Positions 24,252-33,107 are shown, counted from the first letter of the stretch. The stretch: DNA of 64,000 nt from JAICLK01 sp963810525 (GCA_963810525.1 CAWENB010000003.1:744001-808000); one strand, 5' to 3'. Numbers and translations: made by a program. Notes: generated by a model from the letters alone, not told the origin.

Positions 24252-25334
24252 CTAGGAAGCAACAGCTTGCTCGGTTGCAGCCGAAGTTGATGCTGCGTCT
24301 TCGTCGAGAGCATAGGTCGCTTTGGCGACGCGCTTGAATTGCGGTTTGCCCTGCAGGTTTAAGAGGATGGTCGTTTCCTTGACATAACGGCTTTGCAATA
24401 CGCGCTTGACGATTTCGTCACGGTGCAGCGGTCCGCCTTCCTTGCGCAAAACTTCAGCAATTATGTCGGCCACTGTTCCCTTCTTATAGCCCCACTCCTT
24501 GAGTGCGTAAATGCCGCGGCCGACAAGTACGAAACGTTTGTCTTTGATAAGTTCGTTGTGGATGGCCTGGGTTGTGACGTCCTTGCGGCGAAAATCCGAT
24601 GATTTTATAGCTGAAGCGATGTCATTAAAGTGCATGTGCTTGCCATGCTGTTTGAGGATTACATAAATCTTGTCTCGGATATTCTTGGGGTTGACCATGG
24701 GCCACCTAACGAGGCCCCACAGGCCGCCGAGTGTGGCGAGCTGTTTGGAGATGCTGGCGAGCGCTGCTGCCTGGTTGGCGTCGCCGATACCGGCTGTCGT
24801 GGCAATGGTATCGATGGGAGCAGGCTCTCCGAGAGCTTTGATAGTATCAACTAGCTTACTGACGGCTGATTTGAGACTTCGCAGATCATATACTTTGGTC
24901 AGGCAAGCAGATAGGTAGTAATTATCGTCCTCGTCAATGACGGTGAGTTCAGGACAAAGCTGGGCCAGGAACGCTACTCTCGCCTGCTCTATTCGCCCGT
25001 CGACTATACCGAGCCGTGCGGCTAAGGTGCTGATGCGCGCGACATTACCGGCCTGACTAAGCTCTGCAACGAATTTTGCCTGTACCTCTGGAATATGCGG
25101 CAACTCCCCTTGCCCTGCGGACATCTTCAGTCGCGTTAGTACGGTTTTTTCGAGCTGGCGTACTCGCTCGCGGGTAATTCCGAGCAATTCGCCGATTTGC
25201 TCGAGTGTTTCTTTTCGCTCAAACAACCCGAAGCGCCGGGCAATAATTTCGCGTTCACGCTCGCGCTCAATTGTACCGAGGATATCGCGTACCGCTTGCT
25301 CGGTATTCAGTGGTGCTTGACTGATTTCTGTCAT
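24252..25334 (-). CDS. sigma-70 region 4 / HARE-HTH fusion regulator
   Basis: 360 residues. Residues about 25-72 (ARRFGL, then ETLEQIGELLGITRERVRQ, then LEKTVLTRLK) are a clear sigma-70 region 4 that would read a -35 element. No region 2 is present. Two C-terminal winged-helix repeats resemble HARE-HTH modules as in RNA polymerase delta subunit: about 215-280 (IRDKIYVILKQHG to GRGIYALKEWG) and about 285-342 (IIAEVLRKEGGPLHRDEIV to ATYALDE). It may be an RNA-polymerase-associated factor rather than a full sigma factor. Confidence 0.8.
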   Translation of the reverse strand: MTEISQAPLNTEQAVRDILGTIEREREREIIARRFGLFERKETLEQIGELLGITRERVRQLEKTVLTRLKMSAGQGELPHIPEVQAKFVAELSQAGNVARISTLAARLGIVDGRIEQARVAFLAQLCPELTVIDEDDNYYLSACLTKVYDLRSLKSAVSKLVDTIKALGEPAPIDTIATTAGIGDANQAAALASISKQLATLGGLWGLVRWPMVNPKNIRDKIYVILKQHGKHMHFNDIASAIKSSDFRRKDVTTQAIHNELIKDKRFVLVGRGIYALKEWGYKKGTVADIIAEVLRKEGGPLHRDEIVKRVLQSRYVKETTILLNLQGKPQFKRVAKATYALDEDAASTSAATEQAVAS

Positions 25335-25515
25335 ATTATGAACACTTCCTGGATATGATAATTATAGAATTATATAACTTTGAGTTTTAAAAGTCAAATA
25401 CTCCATTGCATGAATTTATTGTACCACGTAGTAGACCTTCGCGCCTACATTGTGGTTTAAAAATATTAGAAGCTCACCTTCTGCAATTTTTTGCCAAGAT
25501 TGCCGTACGAAATAA

Positions 25516-27799
25516 TTACCGGCGTTTGCGGAATCGTTTTTTCGCCGGAGCGCTATCAAGCAGTTTCTTGGCCTCAGCTTCGGTAATTTTTGCTGCCTCG
25601 GTGTCTTTGGGGATGCGGGCATTTTTCTTGCCGTCGGTAATATAGGGGCCGTAGGGACCGTTTACAATTTGAATACCGCCCGGAAATTCTTTAATGTATT
25701 TGTTGGCGATTTGCTCAAGCTTGTCGGCGTAAAGCTCACGGGCCTCGGCCTCACTGATGGTAAGCGGGTCGCGTCGGTTTGATACTGACGAATGTTTTTC
25801 CTATCTGGATATAGGGGCCAAAGCGGCCGATGTTGGCCTTGATTTCTTCGCCCTCTGCGGTTTTGCCCACGACGCGCGGCAATTTGAACATTTCGAGCGC
25901 CGCTTCGAAGCTGACGTTCTCGAGCGTGGAATTTTCGGGCAACGGCGCGAAATCTGGCTTGCGTTCGTCTGAATTTTCACCGCGTTGCAGCATCGGACCA
26001 TAGCGGCCGAGCCGTGCATAGATTGGCAACCCGGATTTTGGATCATTACCGAGTAGACGGGCCGGATTCACTTCGTCACGCGGTATGTCGGCACTGGCCT
26101 GTACGAGCTTGTGAAATGGCGCATAGAAGTGATTGAGTACGCCAATACGGTCTTTTTTGCGGTCGGCGATATCATCCAATTCTTCCTCGACATCCTTGGT
26201 AAAATCATAGTCCATGACTTCGGTGAAGTGCTTGGTCAGGAAATCGGTGACAACTTTGCCGATTTCCGTCGGGTAAAGCTTGCCGGAATCCTTACCGTAT
26301 TGGATCTGTTCGCGGCTTCCGGTAACGGCACCTCCCATTAGTGTAAACTTCTGTACTTCCTTAGCAACGCCTTCGATGTCGCCTCGCTCCACATAGCCGC
26401 GAGCTTGGATAGTAGAAATAGTCGGTGCATAAGTGCTTGGTCGGCCGATACCCATTTCCTCGAGTTTGCGTACCAGAGAAGCTTCGGTGTAGCGAGCCGG
26501 GCCGCGGCTCAATGATTCCAGCCCAACGGCGTTAGAAAGATCGAGAATGTCGCCTTGATTCAGCGGCGGTAATAAAACATCCTCGCCGCTACGGCCGTAA
26601 ACTTTCAAAAAGCCGTCGAATACGACAATTTCTCCCTTGGCCTCGAGGGTTTCGGGGCTGCCGCTCGGTTTTATAGTAATGACCGTCCGCTCGAGTTGTG
26701 CCGGCGCCATCTGGCTTGCCAAGGTGCGGCGCCAAATGAGGTTGTACAGCTTCTGCTGCTGCGGATCGGCTCCGGCATTCGGTCTAGTGACATCAGTCGG
26801 CCGAATGGCTTCGTGCGCTTCCTGAGCACCTGCGCTTTTGGTTTTAAACGTCCGGAGTTGATGGTAGTCGTTGCCAAACTCCTGCTTGATGTAATTGGTC
26901 ATGGCGCCTAAGGCTATGTCGCTCAAATTGACCGAATCGGTACGCATATATGTAATAAGACCGGCTTCATACAGACGTTGGGCGAGTTGCATGGTGTAGC
27001 GCGGGCTGTAGCCGAGCCGGTTGCTGGCCTCTTGTTGCAACGTGCTGGTCGTAAACGGTGCTCCAGGGTTACGGGTGCCAGGTTTTTTGCCGATTCCGGC
27101 TACACTGAAAGTGCTGGAGGCGAATGCTTCCAGTATGCGTTTAACTGCGTCGGCGTCGGTGTATTTCTTCGACGCTTCGGCGTTTAGCTCCGTGCCGTCG
27201 CTCAGGATAAACACTGCGGTGATTTTAAAGGTTGATTCCGGCTCGTGGGCTTCGATTTCGCGCTCGCGTTCCACTACCAGGCGAACGGCCACCGATTGCA
27301 CACGTCCTGCACTTAGGCCAGCCCGGATCTTACGCCACAGCACGGGTGAAAGCTCAAAGCCAACTAGATAATCGAGCGCCTGCCGTGCCTGCTGAGCCTC
27401 AACTAGCGGCATGTCGATGGTCCGTGGATTCTCAATGGCGGCTTCGAGTGCCGGCTTGGTAATTTCATGGAACACTATCCGTTTGGTCGTCTTGGGGTCG
27501 AGCTTAAGCACTTCGGCTACATGCCAAGCAATAGCCTCACCTTCGCGGTCTTCATCGCTGGCGAGCCAGACGGTTCCGGCGACTTTGGCGGCCTTTTTCA
27601 GTTCGGCTATTACCTTCTTTTTGTCCCGGTCAACCTCAAATTTCGGCGCAAAATTACGCGCCACATCGATACTGCCATCCTTACTCGGTAGGCCGCGGAT
27701 ATGTCCCATACTGCTCTTAACCGTGAAGTCGCGGCCGAGGTATTTCTCAATAGTTTTGGCCTTTGCCGGGCTCTCTACAATGACTAGGTTCTTGCTCAT
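25516..27799 (-). CDS. topA: DNA topoisomerase I, frameshifted near the C-terminus
   Basis: The main frame (27799 to 25751) starts MSKNLVIVESPAKAKTIEKY (Toprim) and carries SDEDREGEAIAWH (acidic metal triad), the catalytic Tyr in LITYMRTDSVNLS and GIGRPSTYA. It breaks after FVSIKPTR near 25772. The next frame continues with DPLTISEAEARELYADKLEQ and a Toprim_C repeat, NGPYGPYITDGKK, ending KKRFRKRR at a TAA at 25516-25518. One extra or two missing bases at about 25770 explain the break. TopA relaxes negative supercoils and is essential, so a sequence error is likely; loss of about 84 residues would remove a DNA-binding repeat. Confidence 0.9.
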
Positions 27800-27898
27800 A
27801 TGTTGTACTAGCTTATATGCAAACGCTTATAATACGCAACCCGTTCCTCTTTTTGCAAATTTTTTACGCGTGTCAGTGACAAATCGCACAGGAAAATC

Positions 27899-27927
27899 TT
27901 GACACCGACTGCGCGGAGGAGTAAAAC
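27899..27927 (+). promoter_or_regulatory. promoter of the 28036 gene
   Basis: TTGACA at 27899-27904, a 17-bp spacer and TAAAAC at 27922-27927. It would start a leader of about 100 nt that contains a terminator hairpin before the gene. Confidence 0.5.
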
Positions 27928-27978
27928 AATAATCATTAGAAATTTAAGTTAGGCAACGAGCCAACTTTCTAGGCTGCT

Positions 27979-28001
27979 ACCGCTTGAAGGAAGCGGTTTT
28001 T
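27979..28001 (+). terminator. intrinsic terminator inside a leader
   Basis: ACCGCTT at 27979-27985 pairs perfectly with AAGCGGT at 27991-27997 across a 5-nt loop, followed by TTTT. A second hairpin (GTTAGGC/GCCAAC, about 27948-27966) lies just upstream. No gene on the plus strand ends before it; the gene it precedes begins at 28036, so it may act as an attenuator. Confidence 0.6.
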
Positions 28002-28035
28002 GGCATTTGACTTGTTGCACGAGGAGAATAATGTC

Positions 28036-28326
28036 ATGGCAGAAAATTATTGGGGAAGTCGCAGGGATAGAGGTAGTGGAAGCTTTAATCGTCCGTCGGC
28101 AGCTCTATTGGGGGGCGCTCGTCGGGAATTTGGCTCCGCTGCAGTGATAGGCGATCGCGTATTTGTACCTGGCTTAGAAACCGGGATTGGAACTATAGCT
28201 GAGTTGAACGAGGCTGCTGTTGTTGCCGCTGCCGAGCGAGGTGATCGGCAGGCTGCGGCCGCGGAAGTTGCAGGCTTCGAAGTTGCCGCTGCCGAGATGC
28301 AGCTTGTTAGTACAGAGCAACAATAG
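28036..28326 (+). CDS. small Ala-rich hypothetical protein
   Basis: 96 residues, MAENYWGSRRDRG at the N-terminus. The first third is Gly/Arg/Ser-rich, the last third Ala/Glu-rich and probably helical. No family recognised, no signal peptide. ATG 28036 is chosen for the Shine-Dalgarno GAGGAG at 28021-28026. The leader carries a terminator hairpin 35 nt before the start, so expression may be controlled by attenuation. Confidence 0.5.
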   Translation: MAENYWGSRRDRGSGSFNRPSAALLGGARREFGSAAVIGDRVFVPGLETGIGTIAELNEAAVVAAAERGDRQAAAAEVAGFEVAAAEMQLVSTEQQ

Positions 28327-28331
28327 CCCGT

Positions 28332-28502
28332 TTACTGCTGGCCAAGCTTGTAACCGGCCCAGATGCCAACGATTGAGCCGATGGTGCCGATGAGTGTGCT
28401 CCACAGCCCGAACCAGTTGCCGTGATCTAGGGCGGCGCCAAGCCAACTGCCAATAGTGCCGCCAATAAAAATACCAAGCCAAATTAGTGTTTTAGTACTC
28501 AT
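28332..28502 (-). CDS. 56-residue small membrane protein
   Basis: The product starts MSTKTLIWLGIFIGG and ends AGYKLGQQ. Two glycine-rich membrane helices (about 5-25 and 33-50) are split by a short polar turn (LDHGNW). Gly-zipper spacing in both helices is typical of small envelope proteins of unknown role. A -10 TACACT (minus strand, 28514-28509) stands 6 nt before the ATG, the same leaderless layout as neighbours, which supports the gene although it is short. Confidence 0.7.
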   Translation of the reverse strand: MSTKTLIWLGIFIGGTIGSWLGAALDHGNWFGLWSTLIGTIGSIVGIWAGYKLGQQ

Positions 28503-28557
28503 GCTTCAAGTGTAGCAATAAAAACGCCCGAAATGGCTTGGTATTTTAACGTTGTGC

Positions 28558-29220
28558 TCAATGGCTCGCTCCCAAAGAGTGGATTTTGCCGGTACTTTCG
28601 AGCAGGGACAGCGTCTGATTGATTTCGCCGATTTCCAGTCGGCTTCCTAAGAGTAGCTCGGCGCCGTCACGGATGCCGTTCTTTATTAAGTCGATGAGTT
28701 GACTGCTTGACGATGTGTGCGCCGTTGACAGTGTTGTTTTGACGGTCGGAATTGAGGTTGAGTGTACGCAGAACGTTTTCGGCCGTCGTTACCGGTGTGG
28801 CACCGGCCTTAATCAAATTGTTGGTACTCGCGAATATGGGGATCGCAATGTTGCCGAATGTGGTCAGTATGCCCTTGCTCTGCTCCAGCGCAAAGCGTGC
28901 GGTATTGGGCGAACTATTCTTCTCGGCGGCTTCGGAAGCAAGCGGGGCGTCTGGGTTCCGCTTACCAGCGTACCGCCCTGCTCGTTAATATCTCCGGCCA
29001 TTTCGATGACTTGGCCTCAACTGGTCCAGGACGGTTAGCATTTGCTCTCCTGCTTCTAGCGCTGATCGGTGCGCTATTGTGTCGACGCCCAAGTCCAAAT
29101 CGCCGTCGAATTAAGTCACCGGCTGGAATTATCGTAAGGTTCCGCCCGTAAATCGAAACCTTTCGACTACTGGTAGCCGCCCCATGTGGACGACCAAGCG
29201 ACCCATCCAGTTCCCGTGAC
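28558..29220 (-). pseudogene. dprA: decayed DNA-processing protein DprA (Smf)
   Basis: Read on the minus strand across several frames, the DprA order is recognisable: YGRNLTIIPAG near 29155, LGVDTIAHRSALEAGEQ near 29090 (the GIDxxAH Rossmann motif), INEQGGTLVS near 28995, ARFALEQSKG near 28880, STNNLIKAGATPVTTAENVL near 28810, and the winged helix LLLGSRLEIGEINQ then GKIHSLGASH to TGA at 28558. At least three frame changes, a missing stretch around the FPRRNRI region and an upstream TAA show real decay. DprA loads RecA on incoming ssDNA in natural transformation. Its place upstream of topA is the common bacterial order. Confidence 0.8.
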
Positions 29221-29326
29221 AGTGAGTAACATTTCAGGTGGATTGCTTATGTGTTGCTATAGTCCAAGGTAACCGTTAGCTTTATATGAAAGTATTTTGA
29301 CGATAAATCAAAAAACTATTTAGGTA

Positions 29327-29355
29327 TTGACACAAAGACACGTTTCAGGTAAAAT
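29327..29355 (+). promoter_or_regulatory. strong promoter of the ncRNA
   Basis: TTGACA at 29327-29332, a 17-bp spacer and TAAAAT at 29350-29355. This is the best -35/-10 pair in the window and predicts a start near 29362. Confidence 0.85.
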
Positions 29356-29361
29356 AGCAAC

Positions 29362-29706
29362 CCGTAAGCATGGTTTTCATGCTTAAAGCACCTTATACCC
29401 CCAATCTAACTGTTCCGACTTTAAGTGGGAACATTTAAGTTAGAATGTTTTAGAGCGTGCCATTAGAAAAGTTGTTACCCTCCACTTATTCTCTTGCGCG
29501 CTTGCCGGTTTCCGGCAGACACGCGCTCTAAAACACCTTATTCCTTTTAACCCCGCATTCCCTCTCGTGTTTTTAGAGTTTTGGCGAATGACGGAACGAA
29601 CCTTTGAGTGGGTCTTGGCCGTAGGCCAGGAAAGCCTTCAAGGTGGGTTGAAGGGTGTAATGAGCCTCCGGCGGTGCCCACCCCCTCCGGAGGCTCATTT
29701 ATTTTA
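29362..29706 (+). ncRNA. structured non-coding RNA of unknown family, about 345 nt
   Basis: It is bounded by a consensus promoter and a strong intrinsic terminator, with no plausible ORF inside. Visible helices: AAGCATG/CATGCTT (about 29367-29384); TCTAACTGTTCC with GGAACA...GTTAGA (about 29404-29443); a long-range stem joining GTTTTAGAGCG (about 29448) to CGCTCTAAAAC (about 29524) that encloses TGCCGG/CCGGCA; and TTGGCC/GGCCAG (about 29614-29630). I looked for RNase P, tmRNA and SRP RNA core motifs and did not find them. A 6S-like regulatory RNA or a new family are possibilities. Confidence 0.7.
29659..29705 (+). terminator. intrinsic terminator of the ncRNA
   Basis: A perfect 13-bp stem: AATGAGCCTCCGG at 29659-29671 pairs with 29687-29699, followed by TATTTT. 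The strength and position mark the 3' end of the ncRNA. Confidence 0.9.
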
Positions 29707-29739
29707 ACGATACGTGCTGTCTGTATCATTGTATAAAGT

Positions 29740-30004
29740 ATGGCTCCAGTAAACTTTGTAAATGCTCCCGGCTCATTAGAGCTTTACGTTGATCTCGCCA
29801 CTGTAGCTTTAGCGTGGCTTCGGAAATTGATGTGCGTGAAGTCGAGGTAGTTGGAGCTACGGACACTTTTGTAGGCTGGCGTACCCGTAAGGAGTGCGCC
29901 GTAAGAGCAGCAAGAGGACACATGGAATCATAGGAGAGGCTGGCAGCTTAGTGGAACTTCTGGCGGAACTTGAACTTCTACGGCAGGATCGCGGCAAATT
30001 GTAA
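29740..30004 (+). pseudogene. possible small broken gene
   Basis: ATG 29740 follows a -10 TATAAA at 29732-29737. The first frame gives MAPVNFVNAPGSLELYVDLA and then stops. A second frame gives ASEIDVREVEVVGATDTFVG and RTRKECAVRAARGHMES; a third ends with SLVELLAELELLRQDRGKL at a TAA at 30004. Each piece looks coding, so one short protein of about 87 residues with two frame breaks (near 29807 and 29920) is plausible. No family recognised. Confidence 0.35.
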
Positions 30005-30009
30005 ATCGT

Positions 30010-30651
30010 TTACAACAAAAAGCTGCGGGTTTCGACCGGCAGCTCGCCGGCGAAAACGTACTCGGTAAGTATGGCTACGGCTTCGCGTTTAAGTGCCGGT
30101 AGCTCGACCTGCTGGTCTTTATTGAATTTGCCGAGCACGAAATCGGCGCTATCGATGTTTTCGGGTGTCTTTGGTCCTACGCCTACCCGTACCCGCCCAA
30201 AATCCTCGCCAAAACGTTCGATAATGGATTTGACGCCGTTGTGGCCGGCGCTACTGCCACCCGTGCGAGTGCGGATCTGCCCGAATGGTATATCGAGTTC
30301 GTCGTGCACCACAATCATCTGGTTCGGGTGAATTTTATAAAAATCGCACACCGCCTGTACCGCTTCGCCGCTGACGTTCATAAAAGTCGCAGGTTTGATG
30401 GCGATGAGCCGTACCTCGCCAAGCCGGCCGGTGCTCAACAGGCATTTCAGGTCTTTTTTTGCGACCCAACCCCCCATGTCGTCGTTCTTCGCTACAAATT
30501 CATCCACACACGCAAAGCCGATATTGTGCCGTGTACCGCCGTATTCCGCATCCGGATTGCCCAGTCCCACGATGAGTACGGTTTTATTTAGCCCGACGGT
30601 TACGTAGTTAACTGGATCGCTGACCTGCGGCCGTCGCTGAAATAATGACAT
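30010..30651 (-). CDS. pth: peptidyl-tRNA hydrolase
   Basis: 213 residues. VGLGNPDAEYGGTRHNIGF holds the conserved Asn and catalytic His; KPATFMNVSGEAV, VHDELDIPFG (catalytic Asp) and GGSSAGHNGVKSI follow, the standard Pth1 set. It recycles tRNA from peptidyl-tRNA that drops off ribosomes. The N-terminus has about 20 extra residues (MSLFQRRPQVSDPVNY) before the usual start. TATAAT (minus strand, 30664-30659) lies 7 nt before the ATG, which supports the long form. Confidence 0.95.
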   Translation of the reverse strand: MSLFQRRPQVSDPVNYVTVGLNKTVLIVGLGNPDAEYGGTRHNIGFACVDEFVAKNDDMGGWVAKKDLKCLLSTGRLGEVRLIAIKPATFMNVSGEAVQAVCDFYKIHPNQMIVVHDELDIPFGQIRTRTGGSSAGHNGVKSIIERFGEDFGRVRVGVGPKTPENIDSADFVLGKFNKDQQVELPALKREAVAILTEYVFAGELPVETRSFLL

Positions 30652-30737
30652 GCGCTTGATTATAAATCAGATAACGCCATACGTCACGAGGGAGATAATT
30701 TGTATTAGAATTAAAAAAATATTATAATCGTCTTAAA

Positions 30738-31592
30738 ATGAATGCTCCGTATTTAGAATCGGATGCTTCTCTGCGGCAGACGGTCAGAATTGCTGATACC
30801 CTTAACCGGCATGATTTAGGCGCTCAAATAGTTGAAAATGCGTACGGTGAGCCGCTGGCTGTCGTCGCCCGGGGGGCGCTTGATCTGCATAAAATTCAAG
30901 AGTCGGATAGTTTGCGCCAGCTCAAAAATCGTATCGAGGCTTGCGAGGCTACAGATGCGGAAAGTGAGGAGCATCTAAGAGTCATTGATACCCTGCCAGT
31001 AGCTGGAGAATATGAATCTTTAGTACTTCCTGCATCATTTCTATTGATAATTGATTTAGCTATGCAAGCGGCTGTCGAAAGGTCTGATGTGCTACCAACG
31101 CGGCTCAACTGCGTGCAGTTTGAGGCTCCGAATCGGGGTAGTAAAAGCTGGTTGGGTATGCACCTTGATTACTCAATCATGTATGATCAGGAAATAGCAG
31201 CTCGGCCGGTGAGTGGCCTCAACATACAAGTTACTCGGGGCGGCGGAGGTACGGCTATTTTCGGTCTTATAAGAACATTTACCGATATTGAACGCATTGG
31301 GTTGGCCGAATCGGCTGGTGACGAGTATCAGGAAGATCTTTTGAGGGAGCTGGGGGTTCCGTTTTCAGACCCTGTTGAGCTCGGACCTGGTGACGCGATT
31401 ATTTTCCAAGCGGCGCCTCACAGAAGGCTGGGGCGGTTGCCGGTTGCGCACGAATTCTTAACAATTAGCGATGAAGTGCGTTATTCCGAATTATATAGCA
31501 TCTCTGATTTCGCACCTGCCGAAACTGTGCTGCGCTTGCGCCAGCGGATCGCCCGGGATTATCAGCTCGAGTCATTAGGTTATGCAGCCTAA
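30738..31592 (+). CDS. hypothetical protein, possibly 2-oxoglutarate/Fe(II) oxygenase-like
   Basis: 284 residues, no signal or membrane segment. GMHLDYSIMYD (about 141-151) offers an HxD pair, and GPGDAIIFQAAPHRRLGR (about 219-236) offers a downstream His and Arg after a turn, the order of a double-stranded beta-helix 2OG oxygenase site. The rest does not match a family I know, so this is a structural guess. TATAAT at 30723-30728 is 9 nt before the ATG. It stands alone between pth and der, both on the opposite strand. Confidence 0.5.
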   Translation: MNAPYLESDASLRQTVRIADTLNRHDLGAQIVENAYGEPLAVVARGALDLHKIQESDSLRQLKNRIEACEATDAESEEHLRVIDTLPVAGEYESLVLPASFLLIIDLAMQAAVERSDVLPTRLNCVQFEAPNRGSKSWLGMHLDYSIMYDQEIAARPVSGLNIQVTRGGGGTAIFGLIRTFTDIERIGLAESAGDEYQEDLLRELGVPFSDPVELGPGDAIIFQAAPHRRLGRLPVAHEFLTISDEVRYSELYSISDFAPAETVLRLRQRIARDYQLESLGYAA

Positions 31593-31670
31593 GGCGTAAT
31601 TACTTAGATATGCAGCCGTTACGTTAGTAGATTTTTTGGCGCGGATTTTAATCTATTTGCAAGTTTGCGA

Positions 31671-33047
31671 TTAACGCTTTCTCGGCGGCCGGGCGTCTCC
31701 CTTGGTCGGTGAGCTGCCGTGCTTGTGGCTTTCATGCTTTTCGATGAACCACAACTGCACCGGTGTACCCTCGAAACTATACGATTCGCGTAATGATCGC
31801 TCCAGGTAGCGTCGGTAACTCCAGTGCAGGAACTTGGTTTGGCTGCCGAAAATCTTGAAGGCCGGAATAGGGTTATCGTCTTCCTGGACCATGTAATTAA
31901 GTTTTGGGGCGCGGTTTCGTAGGCCCGCCGGCGGATGTTTATCGACAACTCTACGCAGCCAGCCGTTCAGGTTACTAGTGGTAAAGCGTTGCCTGCGACG
32001 ATCGTCAATTTCGAGCGATAGATTGAAGAGTTTGGAGACATTCTGCCCGGTTACGGCGCTGGTGAAGATCAGCGGCGCCCAAGGAACAAAATCGTAGGTG
32101 GCGGCAATTTGCGGCGCCAGCGCGTCGCGCGTGAATGCATCTTTACCTTCGGCCACGTCCCATTTGGATACGACCAGCACAAGTCCCTTGCCTGCCTCTT
32201 TTATCATGCCGGCGATTTTTTGGTCGATTTGCACGTTCAATTCATTGACATCCATCAGCAAAAAGCAAATATCTGCCTGCTCGATGGCAGCGAGACTGCG
32301 CAATACGCTGAAGTGCTCAATACCGGTGCCGATTTTACCTGCCCGGCGGATGCCGGCCGTGTCCATCAGTTCGATTTCCCTGCCTTCATACTTCACGATG
32401 GTGCGGTTGATGTCGCGCGTGGTGCCGGCGCGGTCGGCCACAATCGCCTGCTGCTTCTTGGCAAGTGTGTTGAACAGGTGTGATTTGCCGACGTTCGGCC
32501 GGCCAAGCAGCGCAATGTGTAATCGATCGTCGGCTTCTCGTAGCGTGGCTTTCGGTATAGTTTCTAGGAGATGCTCGAGCAGGTCATCAATGCCGCGGGC
32601 TTGGGTTGCGCTGGTTTTGATAATCGGCTTGATTCCAAGTCGCTCAAACGTAGCCAGATCCATTCCCCTGGCTTTGTCCGCCTTGTTAACCACGAGAAAC
32701 ACCGGCTTGCGGCTCTTGAGCGCCAGCTTGGCGACGCGCCGGTCTTCTTCGGTGATAGGAATGTCGGCTTCGACGACGACCCAGATGACGTCGGCGCTGT
32801 CTGCGGCCTGCAGGATTTGCTCCTGAATGGTGAATTCAAACTCATCCTCAGCGTCCTTCATCCCGGCGGTATCCACGAGCCAGAAATCCCGGCCCCGGTA
32901 GGTAGCTTTGGCAGTTATGCTGTCGCGTGTGGTCCCAGCTTCGCGCGCGACAATTGCCTCCCGGCGTTCCAAAATCGCATTGAACAGGCTGGACTTGCCC
33001 ACGTTCGCCCGCCCGACAATTGCCACTATCGGTAAGATTTTGCTCAT
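31671..33047 (-). CDS. der: GTPase Der (EngA)
   Basis: About 458 residues. Two GTPase domains: first GRANVGKSSLFN, DTAGM and NKAD (about 7-165), second GRPNVGKSHLFN, DTAGIRR and SKWD (about 180-345), then a KH-like domain to the C-terminus. Der acts in 50S subunit assembly. ATG 33047 (MSKILPIVAIVGR) is preferred over the longer frame because TAGAAT (minus strand, 33060-33055) is 7 nt upstream. The usual NADP-like Asn of NVGKS is intact in both domains. Confidence 0.95.
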   Translation of the reverse strand: MSKILPIVAIVGRANVGKSSLFNAILERREAIVAREAGTTRDSITAKATYRGRDFWLVDTAGMKDAEDEFEFTIQEQILQAADSADVIWVVVEADIPITEEDRRVAKLALKSRKPVFLVVNKADKARGMDLATFERLGIKPIIKTSATQARGIDDLLEHLLETIPKATLREADDRLHIALLGRPNVGKSHLFNTLAKKQQAIVADRAGTTRDINRTIVKYEGREIELMDTAGIRRAGKIGTGIEHFSVLRSLAAIEQADICFLLMDVNELNVQIDQKIAGMIKEAGKGLVLVVSKWDVAEGKDAFTRDALAPQIAATYDFVPWAPLIFTSAVTGQNVSKLFNLSLEIDDRRRQRFTTSNLNGWLRRVVDKHPPAGLRNRAPKLNYMVQEDDNPIPAFKIFGSQTKFLHWSYRRYLERSLRESYSFEGTPVQLWFIEKHESHKHGSSPTKGDARPPRKR

Positions 33048-33107
33048 TACCCCTATTCTAGCAGTAATCCGTAGTTTGTGTTGCAACTATACGATGGCAA
33101 ATTCTGA

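Noticed and set aside
29160..29240. A 21-residue minus-strand ORF with WSSTWGG-like sequence upstream of the dprA remnant
   Set aside because: Too short, no promoter; it may be chance or a fragment of a foreign C-terminus, so it was not called.
29362..29706. RNase P RNA, tmRNA or SRP RNA identity for the ncRNA
   Set aside because: The GAGGAAAGUC core of RNase P, a tRNA-like CCA end, and the SRP GGAA/GNAR loop region were not found in the right arrangement.
29547..29729. Minus-strand ORF inside the ncRNA
   Set aside because: It overlaps the hairpins and terminator, has no start signals, and its composition is explained by the RNA structure.
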